In this document: one piece after another, positions 47,331 to 60,018 of the stretch
How the letters are laid out: each line of letters begins with the position of its first letter
How positions within the stretch are numbered: position 1 is the first letter of the stretch
NCBI GenBank assembly: GCA_030704615.1
Contig: CM060732.1
Coordinates: forward strand, 51,255,053-51,319,052
DNA from: Takakia lepidozioides
Taxonomy: Eukaryota; Streptophyta; Takakiopsida; Takakiales; Takakiaceae
Direction: 5' to 3'
Length of the DNA stretch: 64,000 nucleotides
The notes under the pieces: generated by a model
Told to the model about the DNA's origin: nothing
What the model saw: the letters and a program-made list of their open reading frames with translations, nothing else
Database searches by the model: none
Program-made: the position numbers and the translations under genes

Positions 47331-48960
47331 TCATTGAACCAAGCTGGAATTAGGTTTTAGGTTATAGAGTTTGCTAGGGTACATTGAAATATAATACTTG
47401 GTATGAATGGAAAAGAAAATATGGGAAAGTGTACAGATGACTTGGTACCTATGAAAATTTGTTAATGAAATATCCCAACCACAGATTGTATCCAAATTTC
47501 TATGAGGAATGTGAATCAAACAGTGGAGTTTGGTTTAGGGTTTAGGGTTTTAGAAAACTGTAAATGGACAAACAATTATGGAGTTTGAGTCTTTACGGGG
47601 TTTGCTATTCTATCAGCTATCAGCCATCAGTCAATCAGCCATCAGTGTGACGTGGATGCACAAACGGCGGCCACATAGCAATATAATATTTTCTCTCGGG
47701 CTGCTCGCAATTGTATGCTTGGATTTGTGATAAACAATAATGAAAAATGACATGGGATTGTACTGACATGCCACCTTTGGCTACCCAAGGTAGAGGCTGA
47801 GCAGGAGAACATAAAGGCGAAAACAAAATAAATGGATGTCGAAAAAAAAATATAAAAAAATAAAACCAACATTGTCCTGACATGCACCTTTGGCTACCCA
47901 AGGTGGAGGCTGAGCGGGAGAACATAAAGGTAAAAACGAAATAAATGGATGTTGAGAAGCAAAAAAAAAAAAAAAAACCAACATGAGATATGGATTTCTA
48001 ACGTGGAAGAATTTTGCATGTTTTTTAGCCGTTTTAATCTCTAGCTTGGATTATCGTATGCTATGGAAATGTCCAATGATGCTGGTGAAAAATATATATA
48101 TTTGTTGGACCTAAGTTGAACGAAGGTAGCTCTTCTGTCCTTGTATAAGGTACTTTTCGCTTTTTGGAATGTGATCTTTTATTCAATTTCAAACTCTTAA
48201 TTTTTTTTTCCGGGCAGGTTCGTTGGGCAGATTGAAATGTTCTTGTTCACCTTCGTTGACCTTCGTCACTGGTGGAATTGTGTTGTTAACTGACATAATA
48301 GGAGCTCTCAGTCTTTACCCATACGTAGAACAATTCATGAAATATTATCCTCACCACTTCGACCGTACTCAAAATTGGAAGTAATAAATAAATAAGCATC
48401 AAACATTGAAATGAGGTTTTAGGGTATAGAGTTTGCGAGGGTACTAACCATAGTACTCGGTATAAATGGAAAAGAAAATATTGGGAAGGGTACAGATGAC
48501 CTGTCACCTGTGATTTAGGGTTTAGGGAATAAAATTTCCCAAACACAGATTGTATCTAATCTATGAAGAATGCGCATCAAACAATGGAGTTATGTTTAAG
48601 GGCTTAGGGTTTAGGATTTAGAGAACTATAAATGGACAAACATTATGGAATGTGAGTCTTTACGTGGAGGTCGTACAACAATTCATGAAATATCCCCTCC
48701 ACTTTGACCGCACCCAAAACTGGAAGCAATAAATTAAATAGGCATCAGACATTGGAATTAGGTTTTAGGGTACGGAGTTGAGTAGTATAATAAACATACT
48801 ACTGGGTATGAATGGACCAAAAAATCTGGGAAAATGTACAAGTGACTTATCACCTAAGAAATTAGACTTGAATGAAATATCCCAAGGACCATTCTATTAT
48901 GCCCAACCTTGTAACCCTTGAAGAATGCGCATCAAACATTCAAATTAGGTTTAGGGTATA
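47331..48960. repeat. Three diverged copies of a 230-340 bp repeat with TTTAGGG motifs
   Basis: Copies at about 47335-47600, 48400-48665 and 48735-48960 share AGGTTTTAGGGTATAGAGTT-like starts, TATGAATGGAAAAGAAAATA and AATGAAATATCCCAA. TTTAGGGTTTAGGG occurs at 47534-47547 and related forms near 48515 and 48605. These are plant-type telomere units within the repeat rather than a true telomere. Confidence 0.6.
47765..47985. repeat. Tandem duplication of about 114 bp
   Basis: GACATGCCACCTTTGGCTAC starts at 47765 and a near copy starts at 47879. Both continue through AGGCTGAGC, AACATAAAGG, AAATAAATGGATGT and an A-rich tract. Confidence 0.85.
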
Positions 48961-49674
48961 TGGTTTAAGGTGAGGACAATGTAAGGACTGAAGGCCCTAG
49001 AAGTATTGTCTTTAGAAGGTCCTAATAAGATAAATAAACCCAAGGTAAATTTGACCTAAGATGACACGAAATAACGGGTGGCAAAGCAAGGTTCAGGACT
49101 GATTAGTGACGAAGAAAATTGAGAAGAATCTTAAGATAATTCGAAAAGGCAATAAAGGAAATGTAACTCTATACTTTAAGTCAGACTTACAGAAAGTTAC
49201 TGACGAGTAATGGGAGAGGATTCACAAGATTCAAAAGTAGTAAACCGCGAGAAAGCTTGTCCATTGAAGCAACAACTTTCACAAATTGGCACGCGGTTTA
49301 TACTCAGGACATTTTTTAGACCAATCATATGAGCCCAACAATACGACCATGTGGACCGAGAATGAAGGAGATGGGCGAATCTGTTGAGGAGAAGACACTT
49401 TGGTGAGAACCAGAGAACCAAAAGAAATGGGTGTAATGTGAGAGATGAACTGCAAAGAGAAAGAAGCAGTGACATCAGAAAAACTAAGAACTCCGGATGA
49501 TCACTCGAGGTTCCTGAAACGTTACAAAGATGAGGTCCGGAAAAAAACTGGTGCTGGCAAAGAAGGTAGATTAATATTTGAACACGTGAAGAGAAACAAA
49601 TGGAGAGTGGAGGTAAAACATTAGTTTTATTCTTGAAAACATGCCGAGGAGTGAACCTCCACAATATATCATTG

Positions 49675-50367
49675 TCAACCTTGTTCTCCGCCAGAGGTTG
49701 CATTGTCTTCATTGTCTGACTGTTGATTGGCCTCATCCAAATTTGTTCGTGCTTTCTCCGCCTCCATCGCGATAATTTTCTTAGAGCTATAACGTGTTGT
49801 GTTTTTTCTGGTGGGCATTGTCCAAACAACAGAGTTAATGTGAATCCACTGAGGGGGATCATCTGGATTGAACTCCCAAACTTTGGACCAACAATCTTTG
49901 TACCTGTCCAAATCGGAAGGGCTACTTTCTTTCTTGGGTCTCCACCATTCAATGTGAACCTTCTTAAAATTCCTGGATCCTCTGTCGCGGACCACATCCG
50001 ATATTGTTATCCCCATCCAGACTGGAAACGGCACAGTATCTACTGGTCGAACCAAAATGAAGAATCCGTTCTCAATATCCTTGAACGGATTTAGAGGCTA
50101 CTTCGGTCTATCACACCGGGGGCCACAATACGGCTCCAAGACTTCATCTTCTTCCAACAAATCATCATTTGCAGGTGTATGGATTCCGTCTCTGTGGTGG
50201 TTGACAACCCACTTGGTTGAGGGCCAAAAACCCTCTTTAAGCGCAATCGAATGTTGTGATTCTCCAGGAATGGGAAGCTCAAGTTCTGCAAGGATTGCTT
50301 TCCAGTATTGATCATATTGTATCATGATGTTACGATAATGATCGTCAAGCAACATCCCCTTCTTCAC
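49675..50367 (-). pseudogene. C-terminal part of an unclassified transposon protein
   Basis: One frame with a single TAG near 50098 reads EGFWPSTKWVVNHHRDG, VLEPYCGPRCDRP, the stop, PLNPFKDIENGFFILVRPVD, FPVWMGITISDVVRD, KVHIEWWRPKK and WIHINSVVWT, then an acidic tail. The ordered Trp-rich pattern recalls the C-terminus of a multicopy transposon-like protein of non-seed plants that I remember but cannot name. The 266-codon frame overlapping it at 49997-49197 is largely a shadow. Confidence 0.45.
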
Positions 50368-50574
50368 TCCCTATATTTTTTAATTCCAGCTTTGATAAAA
50401 GATTGTTTATCGGATGAGTCATCTCCCATACCCCAAATTGTTATCATGATGTTACGATAATAATGAGAGGTCTGCGTGGAAGCAAAACAGTGAAGGTCCG
50501 AAAAAAAAATATAGAATTCGGAAGGTGGTAAAAAGAAGAAGAACTGACCTCATTACACTCCTCACGAAGTTTTT

Positions 50575-50904
50575 TCAGTTCAGTTCAGGTGGCAGAACTC
50601 GAAGAGTATCTCTCCGTCCGTCTCCAATACAGCGGGTCTTATGAGACATAAGAACGGAATTTCCGTTTATAATCGACATTAAGTTTCCTTCAGCTTGACG
50701 AGTTTGTGGACGGGGCCGTTTCACTCCGGAATTCCCGTGCAACGATGTAACCACACCCTCTTTGCTTAGTTTTTTGTATTCCATGTAGGTTGAACGACCA
50801 ATTCCGTGAATTGTCCACCAAGTTGTCTCACACACATCATCGCCCTCAATGGTTATGTAGGCCTTTGTCGAAACCCCGTCGATTCGATGAAGTCTTTTGG
50901 GCAC
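50575..50904 (-). pseudogene. N-terminal part of the same unclassified transposon protein
   Basis: The frame reads CETTWWTIHGIGRSTYMEYK, LHGNSGVKRPRPQTRQAEGN, MSHKTRCIGDGRRDTLRVLP. A helix-turn-helix-like WTIHGIGRSTYMEY segment is followed by an HGNxGxKxPR block. Only about 200 bp separates this from the C-terminal part, so the middle (where a catalytic core would lie) is deleted. Confidence 0.45.
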
Positions 50905-51128
50905 ATCAAAACTGAGCTCTCTCCGATCGTCGTAAGAGGATCCCCAATAAGTGATCTGGATAACGAGTATTTTTTTCCAGTCAAAATATTGGCAACACTG
51001 TTAATTGCAACGTTGTTTGCTGCTGATTTATCGAACTGTCTGCAGAGAGATGCAAGTATTTATCTTTTTGGAATCGTCTTTTTTCGGATCTTTTTTTGGT
51101 ATGTTGAAACGCCGGTATGCTGTTTTTT

Positions 51129-51840
51129 TCACACCTTTCTTGTTGTGACCAATATCTGTTTGTTCCTCGCTATTGATGAATCTATGAAGCTCATGTGATA
51201 ATGCCTACCACTATCAATCAACCGAGTCTGCGTCAATGGCCAATTCACGAGACACATGAGATTGGTCGAACCGCCATTCAAAATCTTTGTAACGAGCACC
51301 CCGACGTGATGTTGTCCAACTTTCTCACAAAGTATCACCTCGTCAGGATGACATGCTTGAATTCTGCCCTCGTACAAAGCACTTTGTTCATCTCCAAGGA
51401 GAATACACATCTTATTTCTCCAACTGTCTCTACCCATAGCAACATCGTTATCCGGAGACGGCATTGACATGTCAGATTCAATTTATTCATTGAATTTTGG
51501 ATCGGAATCATCCGCAGATGTCAATTCGACCTCCGAGAACTAAGGATCCTCATTGTTGGTGTTGGTGACAGTCCCAGTATCTTTTTGAATTTGCACAACA
51601 TCCCAAACGACATGAGTTCCGATTGCTTCTCCCAAAGAGTCCGCATCCATGTGCGGATATGGCAACGGTGTCGGATCGCAAGACACTATAACAACAGATA
51701 TTGTGGACCCGTTTAGCTGTCGTCCATGGCAACTTCCGCAACCAATCACGTTTGAGACATTCTGCTGTTGCGACAATAGAGTTCGAGCCCTGAAGAGTGA
51801 GGAAAACTTGTTGACCAGTTTGGAACAACGACATTTCCAC
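51129..51840 (-). pseudogene. En/Spm-like (transposase 24-type) C-terminal fragments
   Basis: Shifted frames give GQQVFLTLQGSNSIVATAEC, then DPTPLPYPHMDADSLGEAIG with THVVWDVVQ, and separately LYEGRIQACHPDEVILCEKV. The DADSLGEAIGxxVxW pattern resembles the C-terminal domain found in plant Ptta/En/Spm transposon proteins. Frameshifts near 51780 and a stop at 51129 break it. The relation to the neighbouring unclassified fragments is unclear. Confidence 0.45.
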
Positions 51841-53395
51841 GAACCTCGCGCGATCGCGCGTGTATCCTACAACAGAGATGCTGGTGATTAATGATTTTGC
51901 ACTATATCGATGAACAGTAAGAAAGAGTGAAATAATAAGTTACTGAAGTTTGTTTGGAAAAACTGAGGATGAAGATGAAAATGAATCTCGCGCGATCGCC
52001 CGCGTTTAGGGTTATAATGATTTGGGAATGGAAAATAGAACTCGGACTCTCGGATTATGTACTAGAATATAGAACGTAGGTTTGTATTGGTCGAAACAAA
52101 AATTTGTAGAAAAATCAAAAGATCTGCTAAAGCTACGACCCAAATATACAACATTGTCTACGAATCCATAACAGAAATAAAACTATATCGATGGGCGTTC
52201 ACGCGTGGTTTAGATGGATGAAATGAAGGACAGATGAATAATGGTAGACGAGTTTCGGATGTCAAGTAAGAAAATGGATGAATAAATGAAAACATGGATG
52301 AACGAAACAGCTGTAGTGCGAGTGATCATTCGAAGTACATAAAACGGTCGGGTGTGTAGGTAAGATCTTTGCAGACAGTGGATGGGAACAGAGGAGCAGA
52401 GAGATAGAAGAGAAACCCAAATGAAGTGGAGAGGCTCTCAATATTGACAGGAGTACAAAGGGAAGAATGAACGTAAGACAGACAGTCCTGAAGATCAGCG
52501 AGCCAGAGCAACTGAGAGGGAAAAAATGGCATAGGTGCACATGGCAGGCTCTTATACGGATTGTCAAACAGTATGAGGTTGACGTGTTCACATTACAGAG
52601 CTGCGTTTGGAGTGTCATGGATCGACAAATTGTCGCCCTTGATATGCTCTTCCGTGTAATCTAGTGGCTATTATGTGTCCTCCAGAGCATAAATTCAAGT
52701 ATGAGTCTGAAATCCTCCGAACATTAAGGGGTCCATAAGTTATTGCGGCCAATGCGAATAACTAACTGATTCGAGATCTAGAATCTGACATCCAAAGCAC
52801 CAGAGAAGCAGCAAATCCAATGTTGAATTAATGATTCAAGAGAAGGAATAGTCGGCGATGAAAATGGCCGCCTCTTGAGGCCATTGTGATGAGCCGGCGG
52901 CCATCTATGGCAAAGTTACATTAAGTAGCCACAATGAACGTGGGGCCGTAGATGAGGTGTAGGTAGAAAAAATGTGAGACCGATCAAATCCCAGATGCAC
53001 GTCCCAACACCTCATTATTGAACCTATGAATAATATTTTATCATTGGATGAAATAAGAGCATACGCGGATGAAACAGATGTATACTGGATGAGATGACTG
53101 CCCTAATAGATGATTCAACTCCTCTCATGAATGAGCGCCGTCACGGGAACCCGCAATAATTCTAGGGTGTTCACTTTATGAAGGCGTCGGATTGCCGCGC
53201 CGTAACGCTCCGGACAAACTAGTGGAGTTCATTCATCACTGACAGTCATGTCGCATCATTGATTGTACCTGCATAAATTTAGCAAGCCGTTGGGACAAAC
53301 ATCCCGCCTTTCATTCATCCATGCATCGAGGCCACAAACCGTCGGATGCGACATAACGCCGACGGTTGAGATCACAGGTGGCAAGAGGTGCGAGA
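51841..53395. other. Spacer; two GCGATCGC palindromes, no gene
   Basis: TCGCGCGATCGCGCGTG at 51846 and TCGCGCGATCGCCCGCG near 51987 repeat the palindrome seen at 30.5-36.8 kb. An inverted repeat CCGTCGG...CCGACGG lies at about 53340-53366. No coding region was identified. Confidence 0.4.
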
Positions 53396-53641
53396 GAGAG
53401 TGACTAAGCGAGCGAGGTAGAGAGGTGGAGATTGAGGAAGCGAGAGAGAGAGAGAGATCGAGGGAGTGTGAGTTGGAGTGAGTGTGGGTTTGAGCAATTC
53501 ACTGTGTGCGGGGGAGTGTGACAGAATGAAGGGAGGGCAAAACAAGAGAGTACGCTATCCCGGAAGTTGTTGTGCGCACCCGAGCGAGAGAGCTCATCCA
53601 GCCCTGCAGGGTGGATCCTTGCCTGAAATGACATCAAGCAG
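53396..53641 (+). other. Possible 5' exon of an unidentified gene
   Basis: A GA-rich leader-like stretch (53396-53475) precedes a segment open in two frames, ending at a good donor (CAAGCAG before GTAAAA at 53642). An ATG at 53526 opens 38 codons; the alternative frame looks equally protein-like. No following exon could be chained, so this may be chance. Confidence 0.2.
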
Positions 53642-54114
53642 GTAAAAAAATTTCCCGTCTTCTTCGTGCATGCAATGAAAGATTCTTCCGTGGGCTGCAG
53701 AGATTGCAGGAAGGTAGAAGTTGCATGCTTGATTGATTGCTTGTTTGAGCGAATGATTGCTTGTTTTGATTGTTTTGATTTTTGGATTGATTCCAGGGTT
53801 AAAGAGGTAGGATGGTCGATAGAAGGATTGGGAATTGTTGAAAATTTCGGGATATGTATGCTTTCCTTGAGGAACGACTCCGGATTCGTGACATCAGGAA
53901 TTCTGATTTCATAGGATTCGTAGGTACTGTTGGCAACTATTTAGGTTTTACAGCCTATGGTGTAGGCCTCAATAGTGGTCATTCCTTTTTGGGCCCAATA
54001 TAAAGAGGGTCAGCTCTAGATTGATGTTCATTTGCAACCGCCATCCAAACTTGGAGTGGAGAAGAAAGTGGAGTGGTGTCACGAACGTCAACAAATGCGC
54101 TTTAAGGTTAGTGT

Positions 54115-54508
54115 GGGGGTGTTGTGTATGCAACAGCCTGCAGTTTGCGTTGTGGATTTCTATTGTTTTGTGCTATGTTGTTGGACGTTTTAACAATAAG
54201 GAGAATAGAAAAAGGGAGGAAACAAGAAGAACAACGTCGAACATATGGGTGTAGCATGCGCAAAACCTTTAGTCAAGTGAAAAATTAATAAGAGTACATG
54301 TTGACTAAGGGGGTGTTGCGTACGCAACCACCTCTTTAGGGTTTAGGGTTTAAGATTTGGACATGTTCATGAAATGTAAGATATTTCATCATATTCAGTA
54401 GGGTGTTGCGTAAGCTACACCCTCATCTTCTCCTTGAAAATGAGAACCTAAGTTGGTAGGAAGATATCGACGACAATGAACATAGAGATGTTGCGCATGC
54501 TCTCTCAT
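54115..54508. repeat. Cluster of five short palindromes
   Basis: Variants of GGTGTTGCGTACGCAACACC occur at about 54115, 54247, 54309, 54411 and 54485. The 54309 copy contains the perfect palindrome TTGCGTACGCAA; the others have one to a few changes. TTTAGGGTTTAGGG lies between copies at 54335. Confidence 0.6.
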
Positions 54509-54509
54509 C

Positions 54510-56020
54510 TTTTACTTGCAGATCATAACATATGTAGAATTGTTTATTAGAAACATACCTGGAGTTATGTTGTCCATGTTTTGTTGAAACTCCATGAGTT
54601 TGAGAGATCGAACCACTAGAGTAATCCATGTGAAATGAACTCAAATTGGAGGCATAAGCCTCTTATACTGGTGGAAGGTATGTAGGTAGGTAGGTACTAT
54701 TTGGTAGGTTTGTATTGTTTGATAGGTAGGTTGGTATTACTTGGGAGATTTATAATGGTTGATAGATTACACATATCACATTAACGTTTAAATTATTTTT
54801 CTAAATATTGTGTGTAGGTTGGCTTCAGATGTGGCTGGAACGAAAAGCACAGCGCATATTGTATGCCCAAAAAATCCTCCACCGCATCCTGAAGCTACAA
54901 GATCTGCAGAACCAAATTGTCCTGGTAGATGACAAAGATTGCGGAATGATATAAGTTTGGAATTTTGGGATCATGGGTTTTATGTGGCCATTTACAAAAA
55001 CAAGGATATTCAGAGACACCGTCTACATGATTATATGTGACAATCGATCTGTTGACAAATCCTTACGCCACGCACAATTGTTGGGCATACTGAGAGGGAT
55101 ATTCGAAGCAGGAAAACGAATGACACTTCATTCAAAGCAAAAGTACAGTTAGTGGATACAAGGAGTGAACCGACATGTATAAGCTACAAAAATAATGTTT
55201 GTGTCGGTCAATACTATCTGTACTTCTTGAAAGACCAAACCCCATGAAAGATCTTCAATACCTTGTGAAATGGTGGAGTGAGCTTGATGAGGGAGAGCGA
55301 ACTTGTACATAAAAACGGTCGATCTTAGCGATGGAACATGAGACGTGGTTCCAAACTCAGAGTCAATATGAAGAACCGGTGGTGCTCAACCCAATTGATT
55401 GATTTTCATATACTCATGATGGACGTCGTTTTCACTCGGAGCTTAATGTTTATGTGACTGACTCAGAAATAGAACGATACGGGACGCAGACTGGAATGAA
55501 ATGAAGATTTTTTTACTGATGAAGAGTATGATAAGTGGATGAAGGATATCCCAAATGTATTCCACAGAAAGGATGGAAACCAGACATGTCATATATGAAA
55601 TAAAAGATGGTTGGAATTCATGGGTGCATTATGATCTTCTTTAATGGATGTTTCTCCTTTATGATTTTGATAAATATATATTTTATAATATATGTACATA
55701 TGATATTGTAATTATGTAGATGAATGTTTGATGTATGGATAAAAGACCCTAAAATATTGAAAGACTGCAATTACAATGTTTCATGCCAGTGATGACAAAA
55801 CTCTTCGCACCTTAGTTTATAAGGTGTTGATGTAAACTCAGAACTATCATCAATGGTTATATTGCAAATGGCAAAAAAAAAAACCTTTAACCAAAGTTGA
55901 CACAAACAAATATCATTGCACCATTCGGCTACAGCCTCTTATTGGAGATACGCCATTTCACTTCTCCTACAATAAAAGTGGACAAGCCATTGTCCACCTT
56001 TAACGAATACATTGTTTTTG
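54510..56020. other. AT-rich spacer, no gene identified
   Basis: A (GGTA)n-like run lies near 54678-54698. Plus-strand segments between 55280 and 55580 look faintly protein-like in shifted frames, for example TWFQTQSQYEEPVVL. They may be the N-terminal remains of the piggyBac fossil just downstream. Confidence 0.3.
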
Positions 56021-56021
56021 T

Positions 56022-56650
56022 GTGATGTTATGTGGTTTGTGTTTAGGGCTCCAGGTTTCATGTTCTTCCAATGGATGGAAGCCACTGTCTGCTCCTGAAC
56101 TACGCGCATGGGTTGGTATGATCTATATATTCATAGGTATCAAGAAGCTCCCAAATAGCAGGTACTACTGGGTGACTTCCAAGGTTTTTCTTACATGCCC
56201 TGTCATACGGAAGGTAATGACGAGAGATCATTTTGAGTCTATTCTACGTTGTCTCTATCTTATGGACTTTACTTTGGTTGCCGATCAAACAAGCCCTCAA
56301 TTTGACTGGTGCTGTGATGAAATGGTGTCTAGGTTCAATCCCTGTGGAACTTGAACCAAATTGTGGCTGTTGATGAAGTCATGATTCGCTACAAAAGAAA
56401 GTGCTGTGCAATTCGGCAGTATGTGCCCAAAAAGCCTATTAAATAAGTCATTAAAGTGTGGGCTTTGGCTGATTCTGTGATTACATTGGTGTAATATGAT
56501 TTTGATGTTTACTACGAGAAAGGATGGGGCCCTGGTGACATGAAGGAGAAGAGTGGGAAGAGAGAGGGGTATGATGTAGTAAATGGGTTTGTCTTTGAAT
56601 TGCATGGACACGGCCATGTCATTGTCACTGATATTTTTTCTCTTTTCCTC
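56022..56650 (+). pseudogene. piggyBac transposase fossil
   Basis: Plus-strand frames give LSAPELRAWVGMIYIFIGIK, LPNSRYYWVTSKVF, FESILRCLYLMDF and VSRFNPC, then after a frameshift QIVAVDEVMIRYKRKCCAIR (the first catalytic Asp block), QYVPKKPIK and GHGHVIVTDIFS (the second block, shortened). Stops and frameshifts are frequent. The order matches the complete transposase at 60392-62503, but the sequences are clearly different families. No terminal repeats were found. Confidence 0.85.
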
Positions 56651-56899
56651 AATTGCTTTATGACATCGTCTTGCTTGACATTGGGTTACTGACATTGTGA
56701 GGCTAAACAAAAATGGTTTGTCTGCTTCTTTGCTTTGAAGACTGATGTACATGGACAATCTTGGTTCAAGATGCATACATTCTAGCAGCTTACAGCCCTT
56801 TGGTGGTGGGACAAGAAGGGGGTGTTTCAAATCTCTTCTGCAGCTCGGCCAACTAGGAGAATGCAGGAATGACTGGACCAAAATGGAGTTGGCGGCACA

Positions 56900-59434
56900 G
56901 TTTTAAATCAATTGATGGTGTCATCAATTTTTTTTGAATTAACTCATTCTATATATATATATATATATATATCTATCTATCATTGGATTCCTAGCTTCAA
57001 TACGCACCGATAGCAACTCTCCGATCATGAATCCGATAAGAAATGACAAAGGTATGGACTTTTGAAGACCATACAATGGACTTGTTTTCGCAGTGAATGG
57101 AATTACAATGGACTCAAGAAGTCCTATATGCCATTGGTCAATTCCATTGAAATTTGGACATAAGGTGGTCATTTTATGGATTTGAAGTGGCAAAATCCCT
57201 CTCCATTTGGTTCTTATGGACTAATATATGTCCCAAAAAGGTGGTTTATTTTGCCAAGTCCATGGTGTACTTTGATTTTAAGGTGTCATATTTTACTACA
57301 AAGGATACAAAAATATAATCTACAACGGCTTGGTTGTATATAGACAAATTGATGTAAATTCTAATTTTTGATATATCAAATTTTATTCAAATTAAAGACT
57401 AAAATTTATAGTAAAAATTATTTTTGATATTTGGGATAAGACCATTTACTAAAAATGTTGAATATACCATCGTCTATCATCATTTGAATTATTTGGGGAA
57501 ATATCGTCAACTTTAAATTTGGTCATGGACTTCCATGGAATGCAACATCTGCCGTTTTTGGTCTAGTTATTCTTGCATTCACCCAGCTACTGGCCCAACC
57601 TCTGCTGTCAGTGTCTGCCAATTTGTGGGACATTCGAGGGTTGAAGTGCCAAGCGTACCCATGCATATGCAATATCAAATGTCATATATTATGTATGGTA
57701 TTGACGTGCATGACTGACGACCTCTCCCGCGCGCAAACATGGAAGAGAGAGAGAGAGCGACGTCAAAGGGGCATGAAGTCTGACGACGAGGTGGCCGGTT
57801 AGGCTCAAGAACCGACCACCCGTAAAGAAATCACTAACTTGACGAGGGATCAGCGGCCGATGGAAGATTTCCTTCCATTAACTAACTACCGGTAAGCGTA
57901 GGGTCCAACTCATACACTTATGGGGCAAAACATTTGTTCTAAATCTAGTTCTAGCTAATTTTGCCAACTCGGAAGTAGGCGCTCCAAATGGAGGGGATTT
58001 TCCGAGAAAGCTTAGGTACAGATTGCTTCACATTCACTCTCATGAGACTTCATATGTGTGCCAGGGACATCATCTTTTCCACTATCCCGAGGGGAGAGAA
58101 AACCTATCCTAGCAAAAAAAAGACTCATACCAATAGTATCTTATTTTTTCACCTATTTTCTAAGTCATTTTATCCATTAGAACTAGATTTCTAAAAACAA
58201 AATAGAAAAAACACTATTTATGTAGGTTTTGTAATAAAAAATTAAAATATAAACTACATATTATCATAGTACTATTTCTATTTTCTTAGTTCTAGCGAAT
58301 TTCTAATGAAAAATCCCATTTAAACTATTTAGTAATGCAGAAATATAACTAATTCTAGAAAACAAAATAAAATTTAATGAATGAGAATGTTTAAAAACTC
58401 TCATTCTAGCTTCTTTATCATAAGAGCAATAGAGGATTGCAGTACTAATAGTTTTGGGTGGATTAACGGTATTGATATTCATTTTATTTTCAATATGAAT
58501 CTGTTAAATGTTTGATTTTATTGATGGATAATTATAATATATTAATAGATCTATATTTTTATTATCCAAAATATAGACTAAAGACAAAATACAATATTAA
58601 GAGTTTTGATATTTCATTAACTATTATCATTGTCATATCTGATCTACATGTAATCGTGAAATATCAGTAAATTGAAACGTGTTTATCATTAAATCAAAGT
58701 AATATTTGGGAGTGCTATAACATTTATATTGAATGTATGAAGAAACGAAAGAAAGAAAGAACGAACAAAGAAAATGCTAGAGCAGAATTGACAAAGATGA
58801 ATTTCATAACTCATATTATTATTATTATCATTTCGGGGCAACCCGGGCAACTTCAAGAATGCTGTCCCTGGACAACCGTTTAGGCATTTTTGTGCCTAAT
58901 AATAAATTCAATCAATTAGCAAATTAGGCACGTTTTGAAAACCATTTCTCACATTAGGCATCTTCATGCTATAATTTTTTAGAATTAGGCAAATGAGAAG
59001 AGAAACATTTATTTTCTTAAGAATCAAAATACAAAATAGATTCAACCCAATGCCCATAAGCCATTCCAAACTCCAGATACCCTTCATTTCCTTTGAAACC
59101 CTAAAAATGCCCCTTGTTGTTGTACGCGGTGCTCCAAGGCGGAAGCGGTGCTCCGATGCTCAAGCTCGTCCAGTGCTCACCAAGTCACTAGTGGTAAGCA
59201 AGCATCTTTACTTGATTTCAATGATGGGATGTGCTGGTACCGTGCATCACGTATCGCTTCAGTGGACTCAGTAAGTAGACTTGGTCTAACCAGATATTTG
59301 AGCATGAGTGATAGCCCAAGGATGTACCGGTAGTACAACAACAAACTAGGCTTAATCTTCAATATTGGGAATCTTCTCAAATATATTATTCAAGGCCACA
59401 ATTGTTCAAACGTCCAGTTTTTCAAAGGTGCAGT
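56900..59434. other. AT-rich spacer
   Basis: It has a (TA)n run at about 56950-56972 and an (ATT)n run near 58817-58829. No gene was identified. ATGTACCGGTAGTACAAC at 59322-59339 is repeated exactly at 63639-63656 on the other side of the piggyBac element. Confidence 0.4.
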
Positions 59435-59834
59435 TTAACCCTTAAGCGCCCAGTGCCCAATGTTGACTTTTTGAAAAAAGTGGACCCCAGCTCAGAAAAA
59501 TGAGAATATCTCAGCGAAAAAAAAGTTTTTGGGAAAATTGACCGGACATTATGCTCATACCTACCCCTTCCAGACACCGGTAAATTTGCAGGCCAATCAG
59601 GCGAAAATCCGAGAAACGCCACCGTTGAGTGTGGGGCCCATTTTTTGGGCCCCTCCCAAAACAATAAGGGAAATTGGAGGAATTTGCAATTTTCACTGAC
59701 GGGATGAAATCTGCAGGATCTCATCCTGCTTACAGGTGTTGTCCAGCACATTGGCATTCTGATGAGCCATAGAATGCAAAAAATGGATTCATATTTTATG
59801 ATTTACACCTGGTCAAAGTAAGGGGGGTCAAAAT

Positions 59835-59884
59835 GTGTGAGTGGGAATTGAACCCAGTGGCCTGCCCCAACTGGCAGCTCACAC
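59835..59884 (-). ncRNA. tRNA-like 50-nt fold, copy 1
   Basis: The minus strand folds as a reduced cloverleaf: a closing stem GTGTGA/TCACAC, an arm CTGCC-AGTTGG-GGCAG, and a T-arm-like hairpin TGGG-TTCAATT-CCCA. The T-loop TTCAATT fits the tRNA/B-box consensus. An anticodon arm is missing, so it is not an ordinary tRNA. It may be a structural RNA, a pol III promoter remnant or a transposase-binding fold. Expression is unknown. Confidence 0.4.
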
Positions 59885-59968
59885 AAAGAAAGACCGACAT
59901 GTGGCCAACACTAGCATCAAATCAGACTCAGAAAAACTAGAGATGAACCCACATTTACACGCCGAATT

Positions 59969-60018
59969 GTGTGAGTGGGAGTTGAACCCACTAACTTGCC
60001 CCAATTGGCAACTCACAC
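59969..60018 (-). ncRNA. tRNA-like 50-nt fold, copy 2
   Basis: It has the same layout and length as the copy 134 bp away: closing stem GTGTGA/TCACAC, arm TTGCC-AATTGG-GGCAA and hairpin GTGGG-TTCAACT-CCCAC. Compared with copy 1, the arm's outer pair changes from C-G to T-A on both sides, a compensatory change. Confidence 0.4.

Noticed and set aside
47534-47547. Telomere or chromosome end
   Set aside because: Only two to three TTTAGGG units occur, within a locally duplicated repeat; unrelated sequence continues on both sides.
49197-49997. 266-codon minus-strand reading frame
   Set aside because: Its first part overlaps the better-supported transposon frame (49675-50367) out of phase, and its second half is compositionally odd, without domains.
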